DNA of 64,000 nucleotides from Ruminococcus sp. UBA4240 (GCA_002395525.1 DGXE01000031.1:37138-101137), one strand, 5' to 3'; shown: positions 51,692-61,018, counted from the first letter of the stretch. Notes: generated from the sequence alone by a model not told the origin. Numbers and translations: made by a program.

Positions 51692-53023
51692 TCAGTCATA
51701 AAGCATAGGGCTTGAATACCATTCCTCTACGGTCTCGCCCTCTGCGGATACGATATAGGGCGGAGAATAAGAGTCTGCTCCGTCATCTGCCGTTTTTTCG
51801 CCGTACACATACACCCAGCCGCTCTCACCGCCCTTGGTGACTATGTGCGCCCAGAAATCCGGGTGAGCGTAGAAGTATGTTCCGTCAGCCGTTGATACAT
51901 CTCCGGGGAGAACTTCAAGCTGAGCAGTCACAAGGGCATCCTGCGGCTCAATGGTGATGGCCTCAGCGGAAAGATCAGGCTCCTTGTACGCCATTACACT
52001 GCACATGAGCTTCGGGTACTCCAGACCATTGCCTGTATAGTAGCCATCAACAAGAGAAAGGCACTTGTCATAATCCTTGATGTTATCGTATCCGAAGGGG
52101 TAGTCAGGCTCTCCCTGCACCACAGTGTAGCTCTTGCTCACCTCATCATAGGTGTAGTGCCTGTATGAGAACCATGTCTGCATAAGGTCGCTCCTGTACG
52201 CAGCCGTGATAGTACCGCTTCCGTCAGTGATGATAGGTGCGCCGAACACTACGCTTGAAAGGCCGCATACATCGAGCCTGAGATCCTCCTTGGGATCAGG
52301 GGTATCATACACTATGCACGCCACAGGCACGAGCTTCCCTTCCATATATCTGTAGTATACGGTGGGCACCTCGTTGGTAAAGGAACTGTGGACTATTGCA
52401 AGCTCCGTGTACTTGTCCGAGCTGTCTATATCTGCGGTATACACACAGGGCAGGTCGGTGTAGAAAAGGTTCTTGTAGTCAAAGTCAAATGCGCTCTGCA
52501 TAGTGACCTCTTCCCCGTTTATCACAGGGAAGTGCCCCTCACCTAAGTATTCATCATCTATCCGTGTCCCTGTAAGGTCTATGACCTCATCGGCCCCGTC
52601 CCCGTCAAGGTCACAGGAAAAGGCCTCTGCTATATCGTGACGTACCGCATTGTTGGTGGTATAGAAATCGGAATCATAGGATATCTCCTCCAGCAGAGGC
52701 GGCACGCTTATGGGTTCATCACCGTCCGCAAGCCTTACCAGACTGCCGTTTATGTTGACATACCCCTGCTCATCCGGCTCTTCCACTAAAGGCTGCACAT
52801 CTTCGGAGCTTTCCGCTGCTGAGGATGTTTCCGCCGCTGTGACGGTGCTTTCCTGTGCCGAGGGCTCCTCTGCAGCAAGGCTCTCCCCTGTCACAGATAT
52901 GCTGTCCTCAGCAGCAGAGTATGCATCTGTGAGCACTCCTGTCTCACTGCTTTTCCCGGTCAAACCGCACCCTGTGAAAAGCACTGCCGCAAGGGCTGCT
53001 GCAAAGCATCTGTTCTTTTTCAT
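51692..53023 (-). CDS. Putative lipoprotein with acidic linker
   Basis: 443-residue exported lipoprotein (signal ALAAVLFTGCGL, Cys near residue 19). A Ser/Glu/Ala-rich linker of ~65 residues precedes a folded domain containing CDLDGDGADEV, an FG-GAP/calcium-loop-like segment, several Asp-rich and Tyr-rich strands, and a C-terminal HPDFWAHIVTKGGESGWVYV stretch resembling an SH3-type end. No known family can be named. It lies 18 bases before ybeY and 15 bases after the preceding gene. Confidence 0.65.
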   Translation of the reverse strand: MKKNRCFAAALAAVLFTGCGLTGKSSETGVLTDAYSAAEDSISVTGESLAAEEPSAQESTVTAAETSSAAESSEDVQPLVEEPDEQGYVNINGSLVRLADGDEPISVPPLLEEISYDSDFYTTNNAVRHDIAEAFSCDLDGDGADEVIDLTGTRIDDEYLGEGHFPVINGEEVTMQSAFDFDYKNLFYTDLPCVYTADIDSSDKYTELAIVHSSFTNEVPTVYYRYMEGKLVPVACIVYDTPDPKEDLRLDVCGLSSVVFGAPIITDGSGTITAAYRSDLMQTWFSYRHYTYDEVSKSYTVVQGEPDYPFGYDNIKDYDKCLSLVDGYYTGNGLEYPKLMCSVMAYKEPDLSAEAITIEPQDALVTAQLEVLPGDVSTADGTYFYAHPDFWAHIVTKGGESGWVYVYGEKTADDGADSYSPPYIVSAEGETVEEWYSSPMLYD

Positions 53024-53037
53024 TGTATTCTCCTGTT

Positions 53038-53688
53038 CTATTTCCCGCTTATGAGCAATTCTATCACATTATCATCGTAGTAGGGAGCCAGCGCCTTTTC
53101 AAGACGTGCCCTTGAAACAGAGATATCCACGTCATAGCCCTTCATGTCCCAGAGATCCTCGGGGCGGGCATAGACACACACGGGCATACCGTATTTCTCC
53201 CCCTTTTTGCTTACCTTATAGGCAAAATCGGCTGTCACGAGATAGCACTGCATCATAAGACCGGTAACTATGCCGGGGAAATTCTTCTCTCCCCCCTTGC
53301 CGAAGCCTGCGGTGCTTTTCAGCACATGAGAGGGTATGAAGGGCTCATTGTCAAAGCAGTCCATTATGCGCTTTTCCCGTAGCTTTGCAAGGCCGTCCTC
53401 ATATCGGGCATCAAAGTCGTAGCCGTCACGGCGGATGTTGGCAAGGTCAGGGAAAAGTCGTAGGGATACAAACCCCGCTTTTCCCCCAAACAGCTTGCTG
53501 TAAACCACCTTGCGGCTCCTTGCAGCCACCTCACGCCACACCCAGGGATCAGCTTGTGTATCTGTCCACCAGTCCCGGGTGTTGGTACATTCCCATACGG
53601 AAAGCCCCGCACCGCAGTCAAAGTACGGAAGTATGCCCGCCCTATCCGCAAGGGCGATAAGCTCATCCGCATTTTTCAGCTTCTTCAT
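53038..53688 (-). CDS. Uncharacterised protein, possibly AlkZ-related
   Basis: 216-residue cytoplasmic protein with no signal or membrane segment. Aromatic-rich signature WWTDTQADPWVWR, then KLFGGKAGFVSLRLFPDL and NIRRDGYDFDARYEDGLA. A family with these motifs is common in clostridia; resemblance to AlkZ-related DNA glycosylase-like proteins is suggested but not certain. It shares one base with the stop of paaK, so they are coupled. Confidence 0.55.
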   Translation of the reverse strand: MKKLKNADELIALADRAGILPYFDCGAGLSVWECTNTRDWWTDTQADPWVWREVAARSRKVVYSKLFGGKAGFVSLRLFPDLANIRRDGYDFDARYEDGLAKLREKRIMDCFDNEPFIPSHVLKSTAGFGKGGEKNFPGIVTGLMMQCYLVTADFAYKVSKKGEKYGMPVCVYARPEDLWDMKGYDVDISVSRARLEKALAPYYDDNVIELLISGK

Positions 53689-54923
53689 CAGTCAAATCTC
53701 TCGTCTATCACACGGGCTGTCTTTTTCATGGAGCGGGGCAGAACGCCTATCTCCACCACCTTTACTATGGGTGTAAAGCCGATGGCGCTCTTTATCTTTG
53801 CCGCAATGCGCTCCGAAAGGTCAGCAAAGCTGTTGTCGCCTGTGGTCTCAACATAGATGCGCATGGTATCCTTTCCGTCAAGGTGGGATATGCGTATCTG
53901 ATACTCAGAGGAAATTTCAGGGAATGTGCCCAGCACCTCCTCTATCTGTGAGGGGAACACGTTGACGCCCTTTATCTTCATCATGTCGTCCGTTCTGCCG
54001 GCTATAACGTCTATTCTTGGATATTCCCTGCCGCAGGGGCACTTTCCGGGGATTATCCTTGACAAGTCGTGTGTACGGTAACGGATAAGGGGTGCGCCCT
54101 CCTTTACAAGAGTGGTTATGACTATCTCACCCTGTTCGCCGTCAGGCACATTCTTTCCCGTTACAGGGTCGATTATCTCAAGGTAGATAAAGTCGTCCCA
54201 AATGTGCATCCCTGTGTTATATTCGCAGTTTATGCCGATACCGGGGCCGTATATCTCAGTAAGGCCGTAGATGTCGTAAAGCTCTATGCCAAGCTCCTTG
54301 GATATGCGGTCACGCATCTTCTGGCTCCACCTTTCAGAGCCGATAACACCCTTTTTCAGATGTATCTGATCCTTTATCCCTCTCTTTGCGATCTCCTCTG
54401 CAAGCAAAAGTGCATAGGAGGATGTAGCGCACAGCACTGTAGATTTAAGAGCTGTCATCATCTCCAGCTGCTTGTCCGTGTTGCCGGGACCCATGGGCAC
54501 AGCCATTGCACCTAACTTTTCGCAGCCCGCCTGAAAGCCTATACCTGCTGTCCACAGACCATAGCCCGGGGTAATATGTATCCTGTCCTTGCTTGTAATG
54601 CCTGCTGTCTCATAGCAGCGTGCGAACATAGTAGCCCAGTCTTCCACGTCCTTTTTTGTGTAGGGTATGATAACAGGCTTGCCGGTGGTGCCCGATGATG
54701 AATGTATGCGCACTATCTCCTCCTCGGGGGCTGTCATAAGCCCCAGGGGATAGGCATCACGCAGATCCTTCTTTTCAGAGAAGGGCAGCGACTCAAAGTC
54801 CTCCGGAGTGCGCACCTCGGTGATACCCGCCTCCTTCAGCTTTTTCCCGTAAAAGCTGTCTGCATTGATAAGGGCTTTAATTCTGTCATTTACCTGTGCA
54901 AGCTGTTTTTCAGAGATCTTCAT
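53688..54923 (-). CDS. paaK: Phenylacetate--CoA ligase family adenylating enzyme
   Basis: 411-residue adenylate-forming enzyme activating arylacetates with CoA. AMP motif HSSSGTTGKPVI, YGLTEIYGPG (A5 region), RTHDLSRIIPGKCPCGRE and DDMMKIKGVNVFPSQ, with the catalytic-region Lys near the end (PRSMKKTARVID). Next to indolepyruvate oxidoreductase (iorAB), a partnership seen in anaerobes where arylpyruvate catabolism makes aryl-acetyl-CoA, which this enzyme could make reversibly. Substrate is inferred. Confidence 0.9.
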   Translation of the reverse strand: MKISEKQLAQVNDRIKALINADSFYGKKLKEAGITEVRTPEDFESLPFSEKKDLRDAYPLGLMTAPEEEIVRIHSSSGTTGKPVIIPYTKKDVEDWATMFARCYETAGITSKDRIHITPGYGLWTAGIGFQAGCEKLGAMAVPMGPGNTDKQLEMMTALKSTVLCATSSYALLLAEEIAKRGIKDQIHLKKGVIGSERWSQKMRDRISKELGIELYDIYGLTEIYGPGIGINCEYNTGMHIWDDFIYLEIIDPVTGKNVPDGEQGEIVITTLVKEGAPLIRYRTHDLSRIIPGKCPCGREYPRIDVIAGRTDDMMKIKGVNVFPSQIEEVLGTFPEISSEYQIRISHLDGKDTMRIYVETTGDNSFADLSERIAAKIKSAIGFTPIVKVVEIGVLPRSMKKTARVIDERFD

Positions 54924-54953
54924 GATTATCAGTCCTTTTTATGTATTTAAGCG

Positions 54954-55529
54954 TTAAGCTGTCACTGCGCATCTCAGCGCCTTTGCATTCATTTCAGCAA
55001 ACTGAGGCTTCACCGTTTTTCGCATAACAGCCTCGGCATCATCAAGGGTAAAGGGAAGTACCCCGCTGTTTACCGCTGCCCCAAGCATTATCATGTTGAG
55101 CACCTTCGGTGAGCCTGCCTCACGGCACAGCTTATCTGCATCAAGACTTACAAGCCGTATATCAAGGCTTTCGAGGTAGTGTACCATGTCACTGCCGCTG
55201 TAGCTACCCCCTGTCAGTGCCGCCGTTACAGGCATTATGGGGTGAGTATTCAGTATAACGGTGCCGCCCTTTTTCAGATACGGCAGCATTCTTACCGTCT
55301 CGGCAGGCTCAAAGCCTATGAGTATGTCAGCGGAGCCCTTCGGGAACATAGGCGCCTTTATAGCATTACCTATCCTGAGACAGCTCACCACCGAGCCGCC
55401 CTTCTGCGCCATGCCGATGGTCTCCGCACTCATGACATCATAGCCCTTTTCCATTGCAGCCGCCGCTATCAGCTTTGATGTGAGGACGATACCCTGACCG
55501 CCAACACCCGTAATGATAAGATCAGTCAT
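54954..55529 (-). CDS. iorB: Indolepyruvate:ferredoxin oxidoreductase beta subunit
   Basis: 191-residue gamma-domain-type subunit with the nucleotide-binding-like start GVGGQGIVLTSKLIAAAAME. Pairs with IorA to convert aryl pyruvates to aryl-acetyl-CoA with ferredoxin. It overlaps iorA by eight bases. Confidence 0.94.
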   Translation of the reverse strand: MTDLIITGVGGQGIVLTSKLIAAAAMEKGYDVMSAETIGMAQKGGSVVSCLRIGNAIKAPMFPKGSADILIGFEPAETVRMLPYLKKGGTVILNTHPIMPVTAALTGGSYSGSDMVHYLESLDIRLVSLDADKLCREAGSPKVLNMIMLGAAVNSGVLPFTLDDAEAVMRKTVKPQFAEMNAKALRCAVTA

Positions 55530-57345
55530 TGCCAGCCCCTCCTATACAGTGTGCAGGACAGACCTGCGCACACAGTCCGCAGCCTGTACACAGAGCAGGC
55601 TCTATCATCGCCCTGCCCTCATCGTCAAGCACAAGCCCGGGACAGCCTAACTGCCTTATGCAGTTTTTACATTCGGTGCAGCGGGACTTGTCAATTGCAA
55701 GAGGCTTTGAGGGCTTAATTAGCACGGCACAGGGAGAACGGAAAATGATAGCCTTGACACCCTTTTTCTCGGCAGTTTGCCGCACCACCTCTATGGCATG
55801 GGCAAGATCAAAGGGATCCACCGTTTCAACAACGGTGACACCTGCGCCCCGCAGAACGCTTTCAATGTCTACCTTTTCCACGACTTCTCCCATCATTGTG
55901 CGCCCGGTGCCGGGATGAGGCTGATGGCCTGTCATGGCGGTGGTGGAGTTGTCAAGCACTACAAGCACCATATCCGCCTGATTGTATACACCGTTTATGA
56001 CCCCTGTCACCGCAGAGGCAAAGAAGGTGGAATCGCCCACGAAGGCAAAGCACTTTGTATCAGGCTCTATCCTGCCTATGCCCTGGGCTATGTTCACCCC
56101 TGCACCCATGCAAAGGCAGGTATCCACCATGTCAAGGGGCATTGCATTGCCAAGGGTATAGCACCCTATATCACCGCAGAATACAGCCTTTTCCACCTTC
56201 ATAGCACGTTTTACCGCATAGAAGGAGGCTCTGTGAGGGCATCCTGCACACAGCACCGGCGGGCGTTTCGGGAGCTCCGGGCTTTGAGGCAGCGCCGCAG
56301 GCAAAGCCACATCATACCCGCAGAAGCGGCAAACAGTTTCCTTGGTATAGTCAGCGGAGTTTTCCCCCGCCAATACCGCATCATCTGTGTACTTCCCTCT
56401 TATAACAGTATCAAGATGATATTTGCCGCACAGGAACACAAGCTCACGCTCTATGACCGGATCAAGCTCTTCAAGGCAGAGCACCTCATCCACACTGGAA
56501 AGGAAATCCACAGCCAGCTTTTCGGGGAAAGGGAATGGTGTGGAGACTTTCAGCAGGGCAGGCACATGACCTCGGCTTTCGATACATTCGGATACATAGG
56601 CATAGGATATGCCGCCTGCTGCTATCCCAAGGCGCTTGCCGTTCCTTGACAGGGTGCCGTGAGTAAGGACATTTCGCTTATATCCGGAAAAAACGCTCCC
56701 CAGCTCCCTGTTGCGCTTTTCTATGGCTATGTGACTGTTATAGGAAAGCTGCGGGAAGATGACCCAGCGCTTATCCTTTACAAAGCCGCCGTTTTCATGT
56801 GTTTTGTATTCGTCCCTGTCAAGCACGTCTATTGATGCATAGGCATGACAGACACGGGTAGTGGGTCTGAACAGCACGGGAGTACCGTACTTTGCGGAAT
56901 ACTCAAAGGCCTCCCCTATCATCCAGTAAGCCTCCTGCACGGTGGAGGGGTCAAAGCAGGGAAGCTTTGAGAATGCAGCAAAGGTGCGTGTATCCTGCTC
57001 TGTCTGGGAGGATATGGGTCCCGGGTCATCCGCCACCATCACCACCATAGCGCCCTTTACACCTATGTATGCAAGGCTCATCAGCGGGTCGGAAGCCACA
57101 TTCAGTCCCACCTGCTTCATTGTCACCATAGAATATGCACCGCAGTATGCAGCGCCTGCGGCAAGCTCCATACCGGCCTTTTCATTTACGCTCCACTCTG
57201 CATATATATGGCCGTCATTGTGTTTTGCAACGGTCTCAAGCACCTCGGATGAAGGCGTCCCCGGATAGCCTGACACTGTATCCAGTCCTGCGGCTATGGC
57301 ACCAAGGGCAATGGCTGCATTGCCCATCAGAAATTCCTTGTGCAT
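55522..57345 (-). CDS. iorA: Indolepyruvate:ferredoxin oxidoreductase alpha subunit
   Basis: 607-residue thiamine diphosphate enzyme. Domains in order: pyrimidine-binding (AAGLDTVSGYPGTPSSEV), a transketolase-like core, thiamine site CGDIGCYTLG with GDSTFFASAVTGV, and two 4Fe-4S sites at the end (CTECKNC and CTGCGLCAQVCP). Oxidises aromatic 2-oxoacids. Own strong promoter upstream; iorB and paaK follow, making an aromatic amino-acid fermentation or reverse-biosynthesis unit. Confidence 0.96.
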   Translation of the reverse strand: MHKEFLMGNAAIALGAIAAGLDTVSGYPGTPSSEVLETVAKHNDGHIYAEWSVNEKAGMELAAGAAYCGAYSMVTMKQVGLNVASDPLMSLAYIGVKGAMVVMVADDPGPISSQTEQDTRTFAAFSKLPCFDPSTVQEAYWMIGEAFEYSAKYGTPVLFRPTTRVCHAYASIDVLDRDEYKTHENGGFVKDKRWVIFPQLSYNSHIAIEKRNRELGSVFSGYKRNVLTHGTLSRNGKRLGIAAGGISYAYVSECIESRGHVPALLKVSTPFPFPEKLAVDFLSSVDEVLCLEELDPVIERELVFLCGKYHLDTVIRGKYTDDAVLAGENSADYTKETVCRFCGYDVALPAALPQSPELPKRPPVLCAGCPHRASFYAVKRAMKVEKAVFCGDIGCYTLGNAMPLDMVDTCLCMGAGVNIAQGIGRIEPDTKCFAFVGDSTFFASAVTGVINGVYNQADMVLVVLDNSTTAMTGHQPHPGTGRTMMGEVVEKVDIESVLRGAGVTVVETVDPFDLAHAIEVVRQTAEKKGVKAIIFRSPCAVLIKPSKPLAIDKSRCTECKNCIRQLGCPGLVLDDEGRAMIEPALCTGCGLCAQVCPAHCIGGAGND

Positions 57346-57388
57346 CTGAACGCTCCTTTACTGTTAGTTGATGTACATAATCCTGTAA

Positions 57389-57417
57389 ATTATACCATAT
57401 TTTAAAAGATATTACAA
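57389..57417 (-). promoter_or_regulatory. Sigma-A promoter of the iorAB operon
   Basis: On the - strand TTGTAA, 17 bases, TATAAT, 43 bases before the start codon. The gap to the divergent hydrolase promoter (57483) is short. Confidence 0.82.
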
Positions 57418-57482
57418 GACATTTCGGATTAATTCTCAATCTTTTTTTATATCGGTTTCTCAATAATATTTCAAAAATATTA

Positions 57483-57511
57483 TTGACACGGAATATTCAT
57501 TATGATATAAT
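57483..57511 (+). promoter_or_regulatory. Consensus promoter of the isochorismatase-like gene
   Basis: TTGACA, 17 bases, TATAAT, exact consensus, 28 bases before the ATG. Confidence 0.88.
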
Positions 57512-57539
57512 ATTTTCATCATTATTCTGGGGTGATCAT

Positions 57540-58064
57540 ATGGAAGACAAAAAAGCACTAATAGTCATAGATATGCAGAACGACTACCTGTGGGATAAAA
57601 GAAAGCCTATGTTCTCATACAACACAGGCGAACTGGTGGATTCCGTGAACAAAGCAGTCTCATTCTACAAGGAGCAGGGCGCAGATATTATCTACATTGC
57701 GCAGATGTTCCCCAATATCATCACCAACAAATGGATCATAGGCTTTTCCATAAAAGGGACAGAAGGGGCAGAGCTGTACGGCGGACTTGATATTGTCTCT
57801 GACCTGTATTTTGAGAAGAATTTCCCCGATACCTATTCATCAAAGAGTTTCAGAGAGCACATGGAAAAGAAGGGCTACGATGAGGTCATACTGTGCGGTC
57901 TGGACGAGTGCGGCTGCGTAGGAGCTACCGCAAAGGGCGCAGTAAAAACAGGGGTCAGGGTCGTTATGCTCGAAAACTGCATCGGAAGGCGTTTTCCTGA
58001 TGATAATGTACAGAAGATGAGGAAAGAACTCCGCAAGCTTGGGGTGAAGTACATCACACTGTAA
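57540..58064 (+). CDS. Isochorismatase-family cysteine hydrolase
   Basis: 174-residue hydrolase. Opens LIVIDMQNDYL with the catalytic Asp; a Lys-containing FEKNFPDTYSS stretch and the nucleophile Cys in CGLDECGCVGAT, with ENCIGRRF behind it. This family holds nicotinamidase and many uncharacterised amidases; the lid sequence does not settle which. ATG 57540 follows GGGGTGATC. Convergent with the unit at 58155-61047. Confidence 0.85.
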   Translation: MEDKKALIVIDMQNDYLWDKRKPMFSYNTGELVDSVNKAVSFYKEQGADIIYIAQMFPNIITNKWIIGFSIKGTEGAELYGGLDIVSDLYFEKNFPDTYSSKSFREHMEKKGYDEVILCGLDECGCVGATAKGAVKTGVRVVMLENCIGRRFPDDNVQKMRKELRKLGVKYITL

Positions 58065-58154
58065 AGATATCAGAAGTTTGTCCGTTCTTGCGTAAAAAAG
58101 CGGCAGTTCACATATTTTTGGCTGCATGCTGCCGGCAGCCCTCTGAAAAGAAAA

Positions 58155-58196
58155 CGCTGCGCTCAACCTTACGGGCTGAGCGCAGCATATCTTTTT
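58155..58196. terminator. Bidirectional terminator after peptide unit B
   Basis: Ten-base-pair stem GCTGCGCTCA / TGAGCGCAGC. Followed by ATCTTTTTT on + and by TTTTCTTTTC on -. It serves both the isochorismatase-like gene and the convergent unit B. Confidence 0.85.
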
Positions 58197-58262
58197 TGTC
58201 GGATGATGTTGCCGATCCGCACACAGCAAGTTATAGCCTGCGAATATGTGAAGCTCTCAGCA

Positions 58263-58397
58263 TCACTGACCAATCGGTATCCATGGCATGGGAGTTTCAG
58301 CCTGTGATGTCATGATGACACCATCTATCCCAAACTCCTTGATCTCTGTTTTGAGGTTATATAGCCTTTCTTCATCATGACTGGAACGGAAGTTCAT
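58263..58397 (-). CDS. Small peptide B2 (44 residues), frame-rescued paralogue of A2
   Basis: Compared with A2, one base is missing before the shared core, which shifts the frame of the ATG at the corresponding place. A different upstream ATG (58397), inside peptide B1, restores the frame: the product opens MNFRSSHDEERLYNLKTEIK, continues with EFGIDGVIMTS and ends PMPWIPIGQ, identical to A2 over the last nine residues. A three-base insertion behind the core keeps the frame. Translation would overlap B1 by 23 bases. It could be a pseudogene; the retained frame argues against that. Confidence 0.4.
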   Translation of the reverse strand: MNFRSSHDEERLYNLKTEIKEFGIDGVIMTSQAETPMPWIPIGQ

Positions 58398-58491
58398 TCT
58401 CTTCGAGTACGAGATTGGATGCACACATAACATCCAGAGCCTGAAACACTATTATCTCCGTTTCGGGATCCGCATATTTCTTTTTTTCCAT
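58375..58491 (-). CDS. Small peptide B1 (38 residues), paralogue of A1
   Basis: Starts MEKKKYADPETEIIVFQALD, then VMCAS as in A1 and a wholly different tail (NLVLEENELPFQS). GGAGAG, just after the stop of repeat protein B, is the RBS. Conservation of the first 25 residues with a hypervariable tail is the main reason to think it is coding. Confidence 0.6.
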   Translation of the reverse strand: MEKKKYADPETEIIVFQALDVMCASNLVLEENELPFQS

Positions 58492-58503
58492 TCTGATCTC
58501 TCC

Positions 58504-60735
58504 TTACTCTATCGCGCAAAGATGATAGTTATAGAGTGCCTTGCATACATTTTGCAGATTTGTATCCTCGCCGGCATTTACAAGCGTCATATACTGCATT
58601 GCATTGACCGTATAATTAGTATTGCCAAAGCCCAGTGCAATATCATCCACCAGGTTCTTGACAGAGATGTCCTTTTGTCTGATAACAACAAACTTTGTGC
58701 CGTTTTTCTCAGCCGAAACAGCCTTTCCGCCAAGAGTAAAGTTTTCGTTCACATAGGCAACAGCCTCTTCCTGAGTGCCGCTTGTTACCTTGAATGCGAG
58801 GGAAATATAGGTATCGTGATTGAGTGTCAGGCTCATGCCCACGTATTCAACAGGGGCTTGTGCAAGGGCTTTGTTCAGCCCGGTCTTATCAAACACGCTC
58901 TCGGGAACAGTCACGTTTGAATAATCTGCGCCTTCGCCTGTGCTGTTGTTACTGTTTGCAAGGTCAGTGATATTATGCCCGAAGTAAGTCTGTGCAGCTG
59001 TACCATAGGCAAGCATCGCACGGCATATCTTCTTAACGGGATCAGTATATTCTCCGCCAATAACATAGTCTGCATACCCACGGACAGATACCGTTCCGCT
59101 TGCACCTGCCTGAGCTGCATTATTTTTCAATACAGCATAGGCATATTCGTCTGCCATGTGCTTGGCAGGACAGGTGACCTTCACAAGATAATAGGTCTTC
59201 TCATTGATCTCAACGGTGCTGCAAGCGTTGAAAGGCTGTACGGTATCACCGAGCTGAATGCTGTAATCACTGATGTCTTCACCCTCGGGTAGCGGAGCGC
59301 AGATGTTTACGTCAACGCCGTTGCTGCTGTCGGTATCTATCTGCATATATGCGGTGAGTTTAGGAATAACAACAGCATCAGCAGTTACCAGGGTATAGTC
59401 TGTGTTGTCACAGGTGTAGTAATTGCCATTCCCATCCGTGTAATACTCAATGTTGCCGGCTTCTTCATAAGTCGCTGCTTTGGCTTCAACTTTGGTGTAA
59501 GTTACGGCGGCTTCCTTATGGATATAGTAAATAGTATTTATGCTGGGTGTTCCTGTGAATGTCCCGCCGGTATCCCTAAACATATGACTAAGCGGATTGT
59601 TGGCTGTTGTGCCTTCACCGGAAGCAGGGATCCTGTATTCTGTGTTATAATACTTATCCTGCGTTTCCGACAGCTTGATCCCTGTGCAGTTGAAAAACAT
59701 ATACGAGTAACAACTATCAGCCAAAGATGTTGCAGGGAGCACAGGTGGTTCAGTCAGACCTATGCAGCCGCTAAACATACTTTGACAACAGAAGGTCGCC
59801 AGAGTTGTTGCAGGCAGTTTAGGTGTTTCTGTCAGACCGATGCAGCCGCTGAACATACTATAGTAACAGCTTTTTGCCAAAGCTGTTGCAGGGAGCGCAG
59901 GCGCTTCTGTCAGTCCGGTACAGCCATAAAACATCTGATAGTAACAGTTATTTGCCAGAGTTGTGGCAGGAAGGGCAGGGGCTGATGTCAGCCCGGTGCA
60001 GCCGTAAAACATACTATCGTAACAGTTATTTGCAAGAGCTGTTGCAGGAAGGGCAGGTGCATTTGTCAATCCGGTGCAGCCATAAAACATCTCATAGTAG
60101 CATTTGTTTGCCATAGTTGTAGCCGGGAGGGCTGGTGCTTCTTTCAGTCCGGTGCAGCCGTAAAACATATCATAGTAACAGCTGTCTGCCAGAGTTGTAG
60201 CAGGGAGGGCAGGGGCTGATGTCAGCTCGGTGCAGCCATAAAACATCTGATAGTAACAGCTGCTTGCCAGAGTTGTTGCAGGGAGCGCAGGGGCTGATGT
60301 CAGCCCGGTGCAGCCGCTAAACATATACGCAAAGCACTCTTCTCCAATTGTTGCGTTTGCAGGATCTGTATAGTTCAAAAGCGTCATGATATTACCGCTG
60401 CAAGCAACTTTACCTGTGGTTTTCACATGTTTTACTTGGCTAAATAATACACTGTTGCCATTTCCACGAAAACGGATTTTTTCACCATTATTGAGTGTTA
60501 CTTTTTTATTCGCCTTATATGCAGCCCAATCTTCATTGTTTTTGCTGTATTCAAGTGTTCCATTTTTAAGATTTACCGTAACAGAAGAGCCGTCATCTTC
60601 TGCGGTGAAAGTCAGGTAATCCGGCTCTGCCTCTGCCTTTATGCTTGGGACGGGCAAAACGCCAGCCAATGCACTGATGACCAGTGCAAGAGCCATGAAT
60701 ATGTTCATCAGCCTGCTTTTAACTTTGTGTGTCAT
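58504..60735 (-). CDS. Secreted 26-residue-repeat (BspA-like/DUF285-like) surface protein B
   Basis: 743 residues, paralogue of the protein at 37851-40097. Sec signal (MTHKVKSRLMNIFMALALVI, cleavage region near VPSIKAEAE), beta domain, nine 26-residue repeats built on LPATTLAxxCYxxMFYGCTG, linker, and the C-terminal ~260-residue domain with KKICRAMLAYGTAAQTYFG. Similarity to copy A is highest in the C-terminal domain and lower in the beta domain and repeats. No wall anchor seen. ATG 60735 follows AAAGGAGG. Cys in each repeat may pair or stack. Confidence 0.85.
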   Translation of the reverse strand: MTHKVKSRLMNIFMALALVISALAGVLPVPSIKAEAEPDYLTFTAEDDGSSVTVNLKNGTLEYSKNNEDWAAYKANKKVTLNNGEKIRFRGNGNSVLFSQVKHVKTTGKVACSGNIMTLLNYTDPANATIGEECFAYMFSGCTGLTSAPALPATTLASSCYYQMFYGCTELTSAPALPATTLADSCYYDMFYGCTGLKEAPALPATTMANKCYYEMFYGCTGLTNAPALPATALANNCYDSMFYGCTGLTSAPALPATTLANNCYYQMFYGCTGLTEAPALPATALAKSCYYSMFSGCIGLTETPKLPATTLATFCCQSMFSGCIGLTEPPVLPATSLADSCYSYMFFNCTGIKLSETQDKYYNTEYRIPASGEGTTANNPLSHMFRDTGGTFTGTPSINTIYYIHKEAAVTYTKVEAKAATYEEAGNIEYYTDGNGNYYTCDNTDYTLVTADAVVIPKLTAYMQIDTDSSNGVDVNICAPLPEGEDISDYSIQLGDTVQPFNACSTVEINEKTYYLVKVTCPAKHMADEYAYAVLKNNAAQAGASGTVSVRGYADYVIGGEYTDPVKKICRAMLAYGTAAQTYFGHNITDLANSNNSTGEGADYSNVTVPESVFDKTGLNKALAQAPVEYVGMSLTLNHDTYISLAFKVTSGTQEEAVAYVNENFTLGGKAVSAEKNGTKFVVIRQKDISVKNLVDDIALGFGNTNYTVNAMQYMTLVNAGEDTNLQNVCKALYNYHLCAIE

Positions 60736-60800
60736 AGTAACCTCCTTTAATATTTGTATTTTACTGTTCATTTTTCAGCCATCGAGCCCCGGACAGCAAA

Positions 60801-60840
60801 AGCGTACCACACGAAAAACACCTATCCCATGTGATACGCT
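60801..60840 (-). promoter_or_regulatory. Leader hairpin upstream of repeat protein B
   Basis: On the - strand AGCGTATCACATG pairs with CGTGTGGTACGCT (two G-U pairs), loop of 14 bases, followed by TTTTG. Counterpart of 40161-40200 with a shorter stem. The 526-base gap 60736-61261 holds this, the tetranucleotide repeat, both promoters and the inverted repeat at 61177. Confidence 0.55.
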
Positions 60841-60876
60841 CATTACAGATGAAATTGTGAAAAGGGCACAGTTATG

Positions 60877-60910
<34 letters not shown>

Positions 60911-60913
60911 GAG

Positions 60914-60942
60914 AGTATACCGCATTGTCATAGCCTTGTCAA
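60914..60942 (-). promoter_or_regulatory. Proximal promoter (P2) of repeat protein B
   Basis: On the - strand TTGACA, 17 bases, TATACT. The first transcribed bases are the AAGC repeats. Confidence 0.8.
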
Positions 60943-61018
60943 TCCTTTTCTAAAATGTTTACAAAGATTTTACATTTCTACAGGCACAACTGTACAATGT
61001 CACATCTTCTTCATTGTT

